Source: Paraspadella gotoi
Lineage: Eukaryota; Chaetognatha
Reading direction: 5' to 3'
DNA: 64,000 nt
Assembly: GCA_051294375.1 (NCBI GenBank)
Contig: CM119264.1
Span: forward strand, 4,677,352 to 4,741,351
Shown here one piece after another: positions 50,354-61,080 of this stretch. A program made the translations under genes and the position numbers. Position 1 is the stretch's first letter, and the number at the start of each line of letters is the position of its first letter. Under the pieces are notes generated by a model. It had not been told where the DNA came from. It worked only from the letters and a program-made list of their open reading frames with translations, and did not search any database.

Positions 50354-53300
50354 CTAAGAACGAGTCGAAGATCCGGCCTTTGCCGATTCCGGGTGGGAAG
50401 TGATGGGTGAGGCGAGCGCTAAGTCGAGGGCGGGATCGTGAATGGGCGTGTCCGGGCGAGATTGTGGGCGTGGCAATTGGTCGACGGTGGATTCGAAGGT
50501 TGAATCGTCTGGCGCGTCGTGAATGAGACGTGAGTTAATGTCGGTGACTTTTGAGATTCGATTGTGAATTCTCAGGTGACGAGTGATCATATCTCTCCGA
50601 CAGGCGGTGTAGGGACAAACGTTGCAGAAGTAAGGTTTTTCGCCTTTAACAAAAATAATACAATTTATATTATGTAACGTAAAAATCATCCAAAAACTTT
50701 CATTTTCACCTGTGTGAGTCCGTTTGTGTGTGCTGAGATGATCGCTTCGGGAGAAAACCTTTGAAATTTGTTGGTGAATTAAAAAATCTCATCTCTTTTT
50801 CGATGTGAGAATTTGGTCGGGAACTTACTTGACAACAGATCAGACAGGAGTAAGGTTTGTCTCCGCTGTGAAGACGATGATGACGACTAAGCATGTCACT
50901 CCTCGAAAAAATTCTCTGACAGATCTAAAGTTGAAAACGAATTTACAAATTCTAATTGCAAAAATGTTAAGTCATGTAATATTTAATATTTCCGTTTCAT
51001 ACTTGACACTCGTGCCTTTTTCTGTAACGAACGTCTTTCTTTTTATTGTGGGTTTTTATCGAGAGGTCGATTGTTACTTCGGTATCCATTTTTGAGAGGG
51101 TCTGAATGAAAATTAATTAATCGTAATTTATTTCGTAAATAAACTTGATATAAGGATGTGAAAGGTTACTTTTGTTTGTATGCGGACATTAAAACGGATT
51201 TTGAGCTTACTCTGTCATTTGCTTTAATCCGACTTTTAATTGAATCCGGATCAATTTTGACGTCGCGGACGAAATCTCGATTTCTTTTGACGAAGTTTCC
51301 GTTTCGATCTTTCGATCCTTTGACCGTTCGTTCGCCTTCGTCATTCAGTTTAAAAATATTTAAAACGTTTTATAAGTAAAGCGTAAATGATTAATTTTGC
51401 TTATATTATTCAGCGAATGTCAACAAAATACAGAAGGCTTCATTTTATAAAATGAGGTACCCGGTTTTTGTGACCAGAACTAGGGTTACGATAACCGTTA
51501 ACCGTTAACGGTTATTAACGGTTAAAAATAATTTTAACCTAATCGTTAATATATTTATTTTAACGGTTAAATTCGGATGATTTTCAAATATGATTTTTTT
51601 TTGGTATAAAATCTTTGATTTTTTAAAAGAAAAGTATTTTTTTCCTGTCCTCTCTTATTCTCCTCTTCTTTTATCACCATATTTTTTCACTTTTCTTTTC
51701 CATTATTTCCCTGTTTTTTTTCTTTTCTTATTTTCAACCCTTTTAATCTTTTTTCTATCCTAATCTCTCTCTTATTTTTTCTTCCCCTCACTTTATCTCC
51801 TTCTGTACCTTTCTTTTTATTTCTCTCTTTTCCCCTCCTTCTTTCCCCCATTTCTTTTCTCTCCTTTTTTTCTCCCTTTTCTTTTACCTTTTTCATTTTT
51901 TTCTGCCGGTGTTTTTTTCTTTTTCGTATGTACTTATTTTCTTCCAATTTTTTTTCGTTTTTCCTTTAACTAATTTTATGCATTTACATCAAAGAATATT
52001 TTGAAATATAATATATACGCATATATGCACATGAAAATAGTTGCATACATTTCCTTGCAAATTAAATAAAATAATATGTATATTGTGACAGTAACCACAC
52101 AAAACCTGATATATTCACACTGCCTCACATCCACCATCGTTTAGGCCATACTGGCTCAGAGGGGAAACACACCATCCCAGGCGTTGTGTTCTAATGACTT
52201 CCCTGTGCGTTGACAAAGCGAGACCGTCCTAGGGAAGCCAGTGACTGGAGGNNNNNNNNNNTTTTTCATTTTTTTCTGCCGGTGTTTTTTTCTTTTTCGT
52301 ATGTACTTATTTTCTTCCAATTTTTTTTCGTTTTTCCTTTAACTAATTTTATGCATTTACATCAAAGAATATTTTGAAATATAATATATACGCATATATG
52401 CACATGAAAATAGTTGCATACATTTCCTTGCAAATTAAATAAAATAATATGTATATTGTGACAGTAACCACACAAAACCTGATATATTCACACTGCCTCA
52501 CATCCACCATCGTTTAGGCCATACTGGCTCAGAGGGGAAACACACCATCCCAGGCGTTGTGTTCTAATGACTTCCCTGTGCGTTGACAAAGCGAGACCGT
52601 CCTAGGGAAGCCAGTGACTGGAGGCGTCACTGAGGGTCGGAAGCCCCCAAAGCCAACGTCATCTGATATTTTTTTTTTAATTTAAAAAATTCATAGTTAA
52701 TATAAAATTCAAAGAATTTTCGCTTTAATTTTAATTATTTTTTAATCATTAGAAAAAATTGGAAAATAGCATTGATGAAGTTTCAAATTTAACCTCTTTA
52801 TAGACAGTCACTAAATAAAGAAGACTCATTACAAATATGTTGAATTATATATCATATAAAATGCCGAGACCTTGAAAACCCGATTATCATTAATCTTTTA
52901 AAATTTTACGGTTGTATAGATATACTGTCACGAAATGTTACAAACGAGAAAAATCATACTGTAAAAGCTAAGATGTCTGGGCTGCAAACGGAGCAGTTAC
53001 TATTCATACTCATACTATTCATGCTACTCATACTATTCATACTCAGTACTCACGTGACTTCGTTGAATAGACCGTTTTCGTGGCGTGGCGCCCTCCAGTT
53101 CCATGGAGTCTGCGCCAGAAAAAAAATATGTTTTAATTAATGAAATAAAATGGTGAACGAAGGAACTTACGATCTGTTTGTTTCATCTCTCGTCGACTTT
53201 GTCAAATCCAAAGGTTCTTGAGAAAAACTAGGATATAGAAAAAATATAGAAAATGTTTATGATATTTATGACATTTAATTATTTCTCTTGTGATAAGAAG

Positions 53301-53581
53301 AAAGATGGCGGGGGATGATTAAAGTTATATCTGTTTTCGACCTTTTCTCGGAAAAGTCGACGCACCTTTTCTCAGAAACGAACCCGGTCGCCGCTTCTTC
53401 GCTTCTTTCCCGCAAAAACCGTTGGCGTAGGGATTTCTTGAGCCTAATTTTAACAACAACGACAACAAGCTAAATGTAAAGCCGACAAAAAGTCCTCGTG
53501 ATTTTCGGCAAAACTCAAACTGGCTAACTTACCCGGGGAAAGGCTTTGAATCCACTGCCAGTTGATCAGACATAATCTCAT
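50354..53581 (-). CDS. Three-finger C2H2 zinc-finger protein with a CtBP-type PLDLTK motif
   Basis: The core exons join cleanly: 51101-51003, 50924-50829, 50758-50710 and 50643-50354 (stop TAG). They encode finger 1 ([21 protein letters not shown]), finger 2 ([21 protein letters not shown]), finger 3 ([21 protein letters not shown]) and a tail rich in Asp, Pro and Ser. Upstream candidate exons are 53581-53533 ([13 protein letters not shown]), 53443-53366 ([20 protein letters not shown]), 53227-53171 ([11 protein letters not shown]) and 53109-53054. The first three share one open frame. The fourth is one base out of phase with them but is in phase with the fingers if it starts at its own ATG (53104). 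So there are two promoters, an undetected exon, or a sequence error. PLDLTK resembles the PxDLS peptide bound by the corepressor CtBP, suggesting a repressor. The family is not assigned; SRSD fingers recall EGR/KLF-type proteins. Confidence 0.8.
51481..51575. repeat. Cluster of inverted AACCGTTAAC / AACGGTTA words
   Basis: Alternating AACCGTTA and TAACGGTTA give nested palindromes, e.g. TAACCGTTAACGGTTA. Each word contains a Myb-type AACNG core. It lies in an intron of the zinc-finger gene, about 400 bp upstream of the finger exons. It may be a transposon end or a regulatory cluster. Confidence 0.5.
51889..52624. repeat. Exact 363-bp direct repeat around a 10-N gap
   Basis: 51889-52251 and 52262-52624 are identical, 363 bp each, separated only by 10 N (52252-52261). 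This is what results when two contigs that overlap by 363 bp are placed side by side instead of merged. The true sequence should contain the segment once. The repeated piece includes part of a SINE-like element. Confidence 0.97.
52090..52660. mobile_element. SINE-related sequence spanning the repeated gap flank
   Basis: Contains GGAGGCGTCACTGAGGGTCG, matching the tail of the element at 63830-64000, plus CTGCCTCACATCCACC like its head. The central part differs. It is cut by the 10-N gap, and most of it appears twice because of the 363-bp assembly repeat. It lies within an intron of the zinc-finger gene. Confidence 0.5.
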
Positions 53582-53717
53582 CTAGAGAAAAAAAATGCGC
53601 AAAATCGACGTTCGATCGATAAAAAGTTTCCGAGAGATGACGTCGCTTCAAGATCGAGTTTAAATTCAACCGCCGAAAAACGATGACGACGACGACGACG
53701 CGAAACTTCGCGACTTA

Positions 53718-53770
53718 CGCGTTGTTCGATTCCGACGCCGGTTTTGACGTCAGCGCGACGACGTCACGAG
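53718..53770. promoter_or_regulatory. Candidate promoter with CRE sites upstream of the zinc-finger gene
   Basis: A perfect CRE palindrome TGACGTCA lies at 53745-53752 and a second half-type site CGACGTCA at 53759-53766. Both sit just upstream of the first zinc-finger exon on the - strand. A donor-like GTAAGT on the - strand near 53715 could end a 5' UTR exon. The surroundings are CpG-rich. CREB/ATF binding is an inference from the motif. Confidence 0.45.
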
Positions 53771-53821
53771 GTAAGTTGAAATCTCGGCCGCCGACGCAAA
53801 AAAAAAAAAAAAAAAAACCAG

Positions 53822-54037
53822 GATGAAGATCGTCTCGCGCGATTCGCGTCTCCCGACAATCGCGTCACGTCGCCCGCAGCGATCGCGTCGTCCGCCCACG
53901 GAAGACGACATCCACGCATTTTCCCAGATTCGCGAGGCGTCTTGCGTCATCGCGGAGTGGGCGGAAGGAATTTACGAAGGTCGCCCGGGATGCGATGACG
54001 CTGTACGTTCGTGCGCGAGCGCATTAAAGTGCGTTTA
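53822..54037 (+). CDS. Small CpG-rich ORF, 71 residues, possible divergent first exon
   Basis: An ATG at 53822 opens an arginine-rich frame with a mid segment REASCVIAEWAEGIYEG, followed directly by a possible donor (GGTCGC is weak). It lies on the opposite strand from the zinc-finger gene and shares its promoter region. I do not recognise it; it may be chance coding capacity in CpG-rich DNA. Confidence 0.2.
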
Positions 54038-54264
54038 AACTGGAGATATCATTACCTGGGCGCGTTAGTACGTTTGCAGATGATTGAGTGCATAAGACGA
54101 AGCGTGGACGCATTAATATGTGTCTGCGTCCGTGTGTGAACGTGCGCCATGTGTGTCGGCGCATGTCGGTGAGTGTGTGGAAAGTGTAATTGTTGCAGAT
54201 TATGTTAGGTAATTTCCTGCCCAATCGTTTACTGTTTAAATTTAAATACATTACATAAATAAGA

Positions 54265-54360
54265 TTTGAAGAAAACCGAGAGCTCGGGGATCGAGCCGAA
54301 GACCTCCCAAGTTCGTAGTTTACTCTCAATTCATAAATCGGACGCGTGAGCAAATATATA
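54265..54360 (-). mobile_element. Second type of tRNA-like element
   Basis: On the - strand: a TGGGAGGTC word, then GGCTCGATCCCC, which is close to the pol III B box, then GAGCTCTCGG. This resembles the 3' half of a tRNA, but no complete cloverleaf or A box is convincing, so a SINE fragment is more likely than a tRNA gene. It is intergenic, between the zinc-finger promoter and TMEM106. Confidence 0.45.
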
Positions 54361-54839
54361 TTCGAAGGTCAGTCTCGACTTTTACCTTTACTCTTCCCAC
54401 TGCTGCATATATTCTACTCTCAACACTCGACACGCAACAGCCTTCGAAAAATTATTCCGCGAATTATTTGTCGGTGAAGGAAACGTGAATTTGTTTACTT
54501 CGTTATGCAATTTCTAGGCAACCGACGCCTTTAGTGATGATAATAATAATCGGGGAAAAAAATAACCCAAGTAATGGCATTTCCGAGTTGTTGCGCGGCA
54601 TCGAATTATATTGTAAATATATATATTAAAAATATATTATAGAAAACGGTTTTCAGATATTGTATTAAATTTACTTTATATTACTAAATAATTTCTTATT
54701 AATTCATTGATAAAAAATAATTTAAAATTACCCGAGGTATTAGAACTAAAAAAATAAGTCAGATATCAAGGACCGACCAACTGAAAAAAAAACACTTATG
54801 GAATTGCTTCGCGATTCCTCGCGACGCAACTAAAAAACA

Positions 54840-55170
54840 CAAACGGTAACAACGAAGTTTACTTCCTCCTCCACGACTTCTTCCTTCTCCTCCTCCTCCT
54901 CCTCCTCCTCCCAGGACTCACTTACCTTCTCGGTCTCAACTTTGTCCGCCCCCGCCCCTTAAAGAGGAGACCGCCCCCGCCGCCAATCGCCGCCCCCCCT
55001 AATCGCTCGCGCCCTCATTACCATTCTCGCCCGCTCGGCCGCCCTATCTTCCGCCCCCTCGCGGCCGCGCCCCCTGGTCGGCTCGGGCAACGAGCTTTTT
55101 TACCTGGCGGCGGCGGTGGCGGTGGCGTCGGCGCCGTGGGCGGACGGTCGCGCCCCGTCGGGCCTGTGGC
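54840..55170. promoter_or_regulatory. GC-rich island, possible promoter
   Basis: Very GC-rich with repeated CCGCCCCCG-type (GC-box) words, a CCAAT at about 54990 and a (CTC)n run at 54889-54910. The flanks are AT-rich. It lies between the zinc-finger and TMEM106 genes. I find no convincing ORF, so it could be the 5' end of an unannotated gene or transcript. Confidence 0.35.
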
Positions 55171-55439
55171 AATTTTTTTTTTTTAACATAACCAATTTAT
55201 TTTTTGTAATGTCATTTATGTTAATTTGAAATTTTTTTAAAATTATATATAATTGAAATTAAAATGTTATATATTTTTATATAATCTTTAGCTAATTTTT
55301 CCAAAGATTTTAATTTTTCACAGCTAACCTAAAAAAAAATTAAATCAATATTATTTGATTTTTTTAAAATGAATTCTGAAATTTAGATTTATAATGACAA
55401 TTTAATAAGTTAAAACTAAGCATTAAACACCGCGACGTT

Positions 55440-55811
55440 GTGGATCATGCGGCTCTACTTTTTCCCGACGAACTTTACCTCCGTGTCCGGACTAACCTGA
55501 CGCCGCCACGAATTCGGGGGCGGGAGTCGGCGGCGTCGGCGGAGCAGCGGCGGCGACGCCGGCGCGTTATGCTAACTGGCGCGGGGACTCGAGTCACCCG
55601 AAGGGTCGCGAACTCGAGGCTAAATTTAGCCTTTAGCTCCTTAATAATAATAACATCTATTATATTTTTTACCGTCGTTTCGAAGGGAAAAGTCGACTCA
55701 GGAAAAAACGAAACGTTTCCTCTTAAGTGTTTTGTTTACGACCCTAACAAAAATTACGTTTTCTCAAACTTGGATTTGTTTTTTGTTGTTTTTTTTTCGC
55801 TACTGGTTTGG
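55440..55811 (+). CDS. Weak ORF of 124 residues
   Basis: Arg-rich N-terminal half (RRRRRRVMLTG) followed by one hydrophobic stretch (SLIIITSIIFFTVVS). It contains a 14-bp palindrome GGCTAAATTTAGCC (55618-55631). Not recognised and probably fortuitous. 55815-56200 downstream shows nothing gene-like. Confidence 0.12.
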
Positions 55812-56043
55812 TGAGGTTTAATCCTCTCCGCACGCATTATCAAAATTTAAAGCGACACGAAATATAAAAGGTAATAATGATTTTAATTAGTAGTAATAAT
55901 CATTGAGGTACAATGGGTTTGTTTTGTTATTATTTGTGATTCTTATCCCTTCTTCTTTACTGACATAGTGACCTGAATCCTATCAGAAACAAAAATTGTA
56001 ATCATAGCGTAGAAATGATTATACTGTCGCTTCTTCTATTCGC

Positions 56044-56049
56044 TTTATT
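56044..56049 (-). terminator. Candidate poly(A) signal of the TMEM106 gene
   Basis: TTTATT on the + strand (AATAAA on the - strand), about 153 bp past the stop codon. It is the nearest canonical hexamer downstream of the gene. Confidence 0.4.
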
Positions 56050-56201
56050 ACGAATTGAAAATTTTAAATACATTTCATTTTAAACTAAAGCTAAGTAAAT
56101 ATTGCGAAACGCTTTAACAAAACGCCTCGAGGTTCTATTATCTATAATAACGTTAAAAATCAATAAACGGGGCGAAAAAAAAATAAAAACCTACATATAC
56201 A

Positions 56202-57659
56202 TCATCGCAAAATCCCGCCCGAATTCCCCGTGTTGTAATTGCAAAAGACCCGCGAATAGTTTTCGTAAATGACGGTGACGGATCCACCCAGAGTCTCCCC
56301 CGTCGCCGTCACCTCGAGACGCATGAAGAACTGATGGACGCGGTCCCTCGGGTCCTTGCAAAACAAGACGTAGACCTCGAGACTGGTGCCGATCGTGATG
56401 CGGACCTTATCCGGCACTACCACGGTCCCGCGGATCGGCACCGTCAGCTTGGTGGAGTTGGTAGAGAGCGCCACCTGGACGCCGGAGAGAGTCACTGCCA
56501 CCGTGAGGGAGCGGAGATGAATCGGGTAAAAGTCGTGATTCTGAATCACGTAGACGGGTTGGACCATGAAGCTGGCTTTATCGTCGCTGAGATCGGAGGA
56601 GCCTTTCAGGGGGATGAGGGAGGCTTTCTGGGGTGAGGTAGGGGGGGGGTTGGAGCGAGGGGGTGGGATGGGTGGATCAAACTGGATCATTTATGTTTAT
56701 GATAATTGTACAATCAATATAAAATTTATCCGTTCAATAACTATTTTTCTTTCTCTTGACTTTGAACGGGCTGTACTGGTTTAAGACCAGTATCTTTCAA
56801 TCATGACTCTCCGATAGTTAGTTTATTCATAAAGAGTAACTGACAATGAAAAATTTTGATATTTTAACATATAACATATAACATTATAAGTTAAATAAAC
56901 AAACAAAAAACTCACGGGATCCTTGAGATAAATCTGGAATTGTCTCGGGTAAAGGAAGAAGAAGATGAGTAAACCCAGAGCAGCGGAGACAATGATCGAA
57001 GCTAAGATGATTTTCCCTTTGTTGTCTGGCTTGAGGCGGTCGTCGTCTGAGAACAACAACAACGATTAGAGGTCGGTCAGTCTGTCTGCCTCTCTCTCTC
57101 TCTCATTACCATGCGGAATGGGAGCGATGGTGTTCCCAGCGATATCCTTTCTGATCTTGCCCTTTCCATTGCAAGAAGGACAAAGGTGAGACTCGGATCC
57201 GTTTTCCGAAGAAGGCCATCGTGGGTGAGCGGATTTGGCCCAGACGGCCGGGAGTGACATGGAGCGACCTGGACGGAGCGAGTTCGGGTTCCCTCTTGTT
57301 AATATAATTGTGCATGAAATACAAGATACTGATCAATAAAAGGATTATCAATCTGTTAAATAAACAATCTATCTTGCCTTCATTTTTTTTTACAATATCA
57401 CTACGTAACAAAACTTTGCAAGCTTTCAATCTCGAATATATAATTATGAGTATATAACGTATTATTTTTTTTTTTAGTTAATCGTAAAAATTTGTATAAA
57501 TGACCACTCAGGCACAAGCAATAAAATACTAGCATCGATTTTTAAAAAAAAATGTTGTTCATAATAATTTAAAATTTCACATCAGACAGAAATCTATGTT
57601 TTCAATCTACTTCGGCATCGTCGGCTGCACTTACCAAACGTCCCGAAGTAACTCGTCAT
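56202..57659 (-). CDS. TMEM106: TMEM106-family single-pass lysosomal/endosomal membrane protein, complete
   Basis: Four exons join in phase: 57659-57635, 57292-57110, 57046-56916 and 56627-56202 (stop TGA). They total 765 nt, i.e. 254 residues, the usual length for the family. The N-terminal cytosolic part has the CPSCNGKGKI motif (about 46-55), which matches CPTCQGTGRI of vertebrate TMEM106. APIPHDDDRLKP follows, then one membrane helix (about 82-103, IILASIIVSAALGLLIFFF) and a lumenal LEA-2-like domain with N-glycosylation sequons (NST, NYS). The family sits in late endosomes and lysosomes as type II proteins and affects lysosome acidification and trafficking. The middle intron holds a dispersed repeat (56700-56785). 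The start was chosen because it alone gives phase agreement with exon 2 at the GGG glycine codon. Confidence 0.92.
56700..56785 (+). repeat. Dispersed about 85-bp repeat, copy in a TMEM106 intron
   Basis: Words TGTACAATCAATATAAAATT, TATCCGTTCAATAACTAT and CTTGACTTTGAACGGGCTG align in order with the element at 37898-37985. Here it is antisense to the host gene. Confidence 0.6.
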
Positions 57660-57778
57660 CTCTGGCGTCGGAGGGGAAGTTGTCAGCGGCGTCAGCGGCG
57701 TCAACCTTAGTCGTTCATTCGCGTCATTAAAATTATAATTTTATATAATTAAATTGGGAAATTAAGAAAAATATCAAA

Positions 57779-58008
57779 ATGGAGGACGAGGAGTTGTTTC
57801 CTTGGCATTGGTTTCGTCAACTTGTTCGACCAGACGGCGAGAAACCGCCAAACCGGTCTTTTCGACGACGACGACGACGACGACGACGACGTCGAAGAAG
57901 AAGCACCAGTATTTCAAAATCCAAACGGTTGCTGCTTTTTGTGGATTCGTCCCTTGTCGCTTGTCCAAGGTCAAGGAATATGAAGAGAGAGAGAGAGAGA
58001 GAAGAGAG

Positions 58009-58063
<55 letters not shown>

Positions 58064-58099
58064 GTCCTTGATTTTTTTTTAAATTGCTTACCAAGGTAA
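57779..58099 (+). CDS. Unrecognised ORF opening divergently from TMEM106, running into a (GAC)n and (GA)n tract
   Basis: It begins MEDEELFPWHWFRQLVRPDG and then becomes poly-Arg from a (GAC/CGA)n microsatellite, then Arg-Glu from (GA)n. Only the first 28 residues look protein-like. It could be a first exon with an unseen donor or chance. The same DNA on the - strand reads poly-Val and Ser-Leu, which is also repeat-driven. Confidence 0.2.
57983..58060. repeat. (GA)n microsatellite
   Basis: GA tract between the TMEM106 5' end and calmodulin-like gene 1. 58100-58690 beyond it shows AT-rich sequence with no gene; a - strand AATAAA at 58363-58368 could serve calmodulin-like gene 1. Confidence 0.9.
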
Positions 58100-58693
58100 C
58101 GAAATTGGAATAATCTGGAAAAGGGATCGGATGTCATTGAGAGCAAGGGATATTTTTTTACTAAAAAGAAAAATCTGAAAGAATCAAAGATTTAGAAAAA
58201 AGAAAAACGAGTGGGTGGTGATTTTCGATTTCGACAAAAAAGTCGAATGTGATTTCCTAGAAATTGACTCCCTAGAAAGTTCAATTTCTTGCTCTATTTA
58301 TTTTCCCGCGCTCATTTATGAGAAAAAACTATAAACATCTATCAATATTATTTAGCTTTCTCTTTATTGAAGGCCAAAATAACAAGTGACTAGTGTCATG
58401 TGCATTATGAAAAACGCTGGATTTAATCGAGAAAGAAAATCAGGATCGTACAGCTCACAAGAAATAAGCAGTGTGGATTTACTGGTCAATAGAACAGAAA
58501 ATAAATTGTGCAGTGACATAAAAAATAAGATCATAAAAAAATGACAAAAAAAACCGACTAAAATATCGTAGTATCTCTTTAACTTCTTACTTTCCATTTT
58601 CTCTTTCTCCTCCATTCTAATCTTCACCTCTAATTTCCACCTCCCTTTCTTCTCCCAACTTCCTCCCACTTATCTCCTTCTCCCTCTCCTCCC

Positions 58694-59565
58694 TCACTTC
58701 CCCCTCATCATCTTCGCGAATTCCTTATAATCTATTGTCCCATCTCCATCCGCGTCTGCTTCCCTCACCATCTCTTCCACCTCCTTGTCCGACATCTTTT
58801 CCCCCAGGGATTCCATCGCTTTCCTCAGTTCGTCGACGGTGATGACTCCGTTTCCGTCGGCGTCGAATTGACGGAATATTTCCATCATTTCCTCGTCCAC
58901 CTCCTCCTCTTCCTCCTCCTCTTCCTCATCCTCCGTCAGTTCGAGTTTAGACATTAAAATGGAAAATTCTTCGAAATCGAGATATCCGTTTCCGTCGACA
59001 TCGACTGGAATCAAATCGATCAATCAATCAATTGCTTTATTCAAATCTTCAACTGACAATTACGGTCATAGTTACGTGGCACACGGTAAAACAATTTATA
59101 TAAAACGAGAACCGGTAAGTTCGAAGCTTGCGCTCGCATTTTAAGATCATCACGTGACTACATAAGTATGACTCATGAGCATATTGCACGATAAGCGTCT
59201 TATGATTTATAACTGTATTATTCAATGTTAAATGTTACGTAAGTAAAACAACCAAACGAAATATGACGTGTTTACTTTTTGATGACTCGCGGCTTCCTTT
59301 CGATCGAGACATAGAGTACGATGGCGCCATTAGTTGACGAACTTATAATATCGAGAACTACAGATTAGTCTGTTTTGTCAGTCTCTCTCTTTCTCTCACC
59401 CTGATTGATCATGTCCTCCAACTCCTCGTCGGTGGCCTCTTGACCCAAGGACCTCATGACCGTCTTCAACTCTTTCGTGGTGACGACGCCGTCTCCATCC
59501 TGATCGAAAATTTCAAAGGCTTCGCGGAATTCCTCGAGTCGATCGTCCGTGATGCTTTTCGCCAT
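58694..59565 (-). CDS. Calmodulin-like four-EF-hand protein 1
   Basis: Two exons, 59565-59400 and 59004-58694, join in phase 1 to give 158 residues and stop TGA. All four EF loops are canonical, with Asp at position 1 and Glu at 12: [36 protein letters not shown] and [12 protein letters not shown], so four Ca2+ sites are expected. Family words such as [14 protein letters not shown] and [13 protein letters not shown] are present. The protein differs from calmodulin by an acidic insert (a run of nine Glu, then VDEE) in the central linker, and by the C-terminal MMRGK. The intron sits at the same place as in the neighbouring paralogue at 61033-62329, so the two are tandem duplicates. Role: calcium sensor, targets unknown. 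Confidence 0.93.
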
Positions 59566-60115
59566 CGTTTGGGAAAATTCGATGTTTCTTTGTTTCTTTT
59601 TTTTTTTCTATTCTTTTGTTGAATTTGTTTATAGTTTCAAATAAACGATCAGAAATAGGCTCGTTACGGCGTGACTTTCCCTTCGGATTCGAAAAAGGAT
59701 TTGAAAATAATATAAATAATATAATATGAATCGATTAAATTATGTCAAAAAAAGAATTAAAAACAGGCGTAATAAGATTCTTCTTAATTTTTGTCATTCC
59801 ACTTCAAAGCAAGGCAGGTTCCTCAGCAAGAAAAAATAACAGGTTTTTCTTTTTTTTTTAGTTCGGGGAGGTAATAGTCACGATGGAATAAAAAGACCAA
59901 ATAAAAATTGAAAATTTCTATTCTACGGCGAAACAGACCTACATATTTTACGGTGTAAATTATTCTTTGTTATTCCACGTAATGCCACATTTTAAACCTC
60001 TATTATTCATTTTTTAAACCTTTTTTAAACCCAAACAAAGACTTTCCTATACAATTTTAAAGCGAAACCAACATATTCATACGCCGCACCGATTGACTGG
60101 CCAGTCATTTTGGCC

Positions 60116-60132
60116 TCTCTCTCTCTCTCCCT

Positions 60133-60172
<40 letters not shown>
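60116..60172. repeat. (CT)n microsatellite between the calmodulin-like genes
   Basis: Pure CT tract. The rest of 59566-60790 is AT-rich and pyrimidine-rich intergenic sequence in which I see no gene. Confidence 0.9.
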
Positions 60173-60175
<3 letters not shown>

Positions 60176-60790
60176 CAACTTTCTTTTTGCCTTCTTTACT
60201 TCTTCTATTTTCCACTTCCACTACCACAATTAAAATATAAAAACAAAATAAACCATTTATTATATACAAAAACGGATACAAACACAAAAAATTTAAAATT
60301 CACGTGCAAAATAACACGATCGTAAAATTAAGGGCATCAAGAGTCAGTTTCTGCATCGAACTTCGTATTTTCCTTTCGTCAAATCAAAATAAATCGTCTT
60401 CAAAAAAAAATCTCCTCCTTTTTCTCTCGCGCGAATCACATCTTATTCTTCCGTCACAATTTGATTCTTTTCTCTTCAACTTCATATCAATTATATCTAA
60501 TCCCTGACTACACTTAATCACTATCATATCCTACTTTTTCTCCACCCTAAACCTCCTCCTAGTATATTTCTTAAACTCCCTCATTCCTTTTTGGTCTATC
60601 CTTTTGGGTCTATCCTTTCTTCACTCTTTCTTCCCTCACTCTCTCTCCATCTTGTCCTCAACTTTTCTCTCTTTCATCACCCCATTTTCTCCGCATTTAG
60701 TTCTCAGCACCTCCATATTCCATCCTCTCCCTTCCTCCCCTCAATAATTTTTTAATTCATTTTCCTCTATCTCTTCCCCACCTTATTTCC

Positions 60791-61080
60791 GACCCTGGCG
60801 CCCAAACGCCCTTCCCTTTCCGACCCTGGCGCCCAAACACCCTTCCCCCGCCCCGCTCACTTCCCCTCATCATTCTCTTAAACTCTTCAAAGTTGATCCC
60901 ACCTTATTCCGACCCTGGCGCCCAAACGCCCTTCCCCCGCCCGCTCACTTCCCCTCATCATTCTCTTAAACTCTTCAAAGTTGATCCCACCTTATTTCCG
61001 ACCCTGGCGCCCAAACACCTTCCCCGCCCCGCTCACTTCCCCCTCATCATCCTCTTAAACTCTTCAAAGTTGATCCCACC
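60791..61080. repeat. 89-bp tandem repeat copying the 3' coding end of calmodulin-like gene 2
   Basis: The word GACCCTGGCGCCCAAAC recurs at about 60791, 60822, 60911 and 61000; the last two steps are 89 bp. Two units downstream of the gene also contain the sequence that, in the true gene (61033-61080), encodes [14 protein letters not shown] and the stop. The repeat unit therefore spans the last codons plus the 3' flank, and the gene's own end is one of its copies. Confidence 0.9.

Noticed and set aside
51687-51947. Lys-rich 86-codon frame on the - strand
   Set aside because: Pyrimidine-rich low-complexity DNA inside an intron of the zinc-finger gene; no domain.
60791-61080. Possible CRISPR-like array
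   Set aside because: Few units, no spacers of constant length with unique sequence, and the unit contains coding sequence of the neighbouring gene; the genome is eukaryotic.
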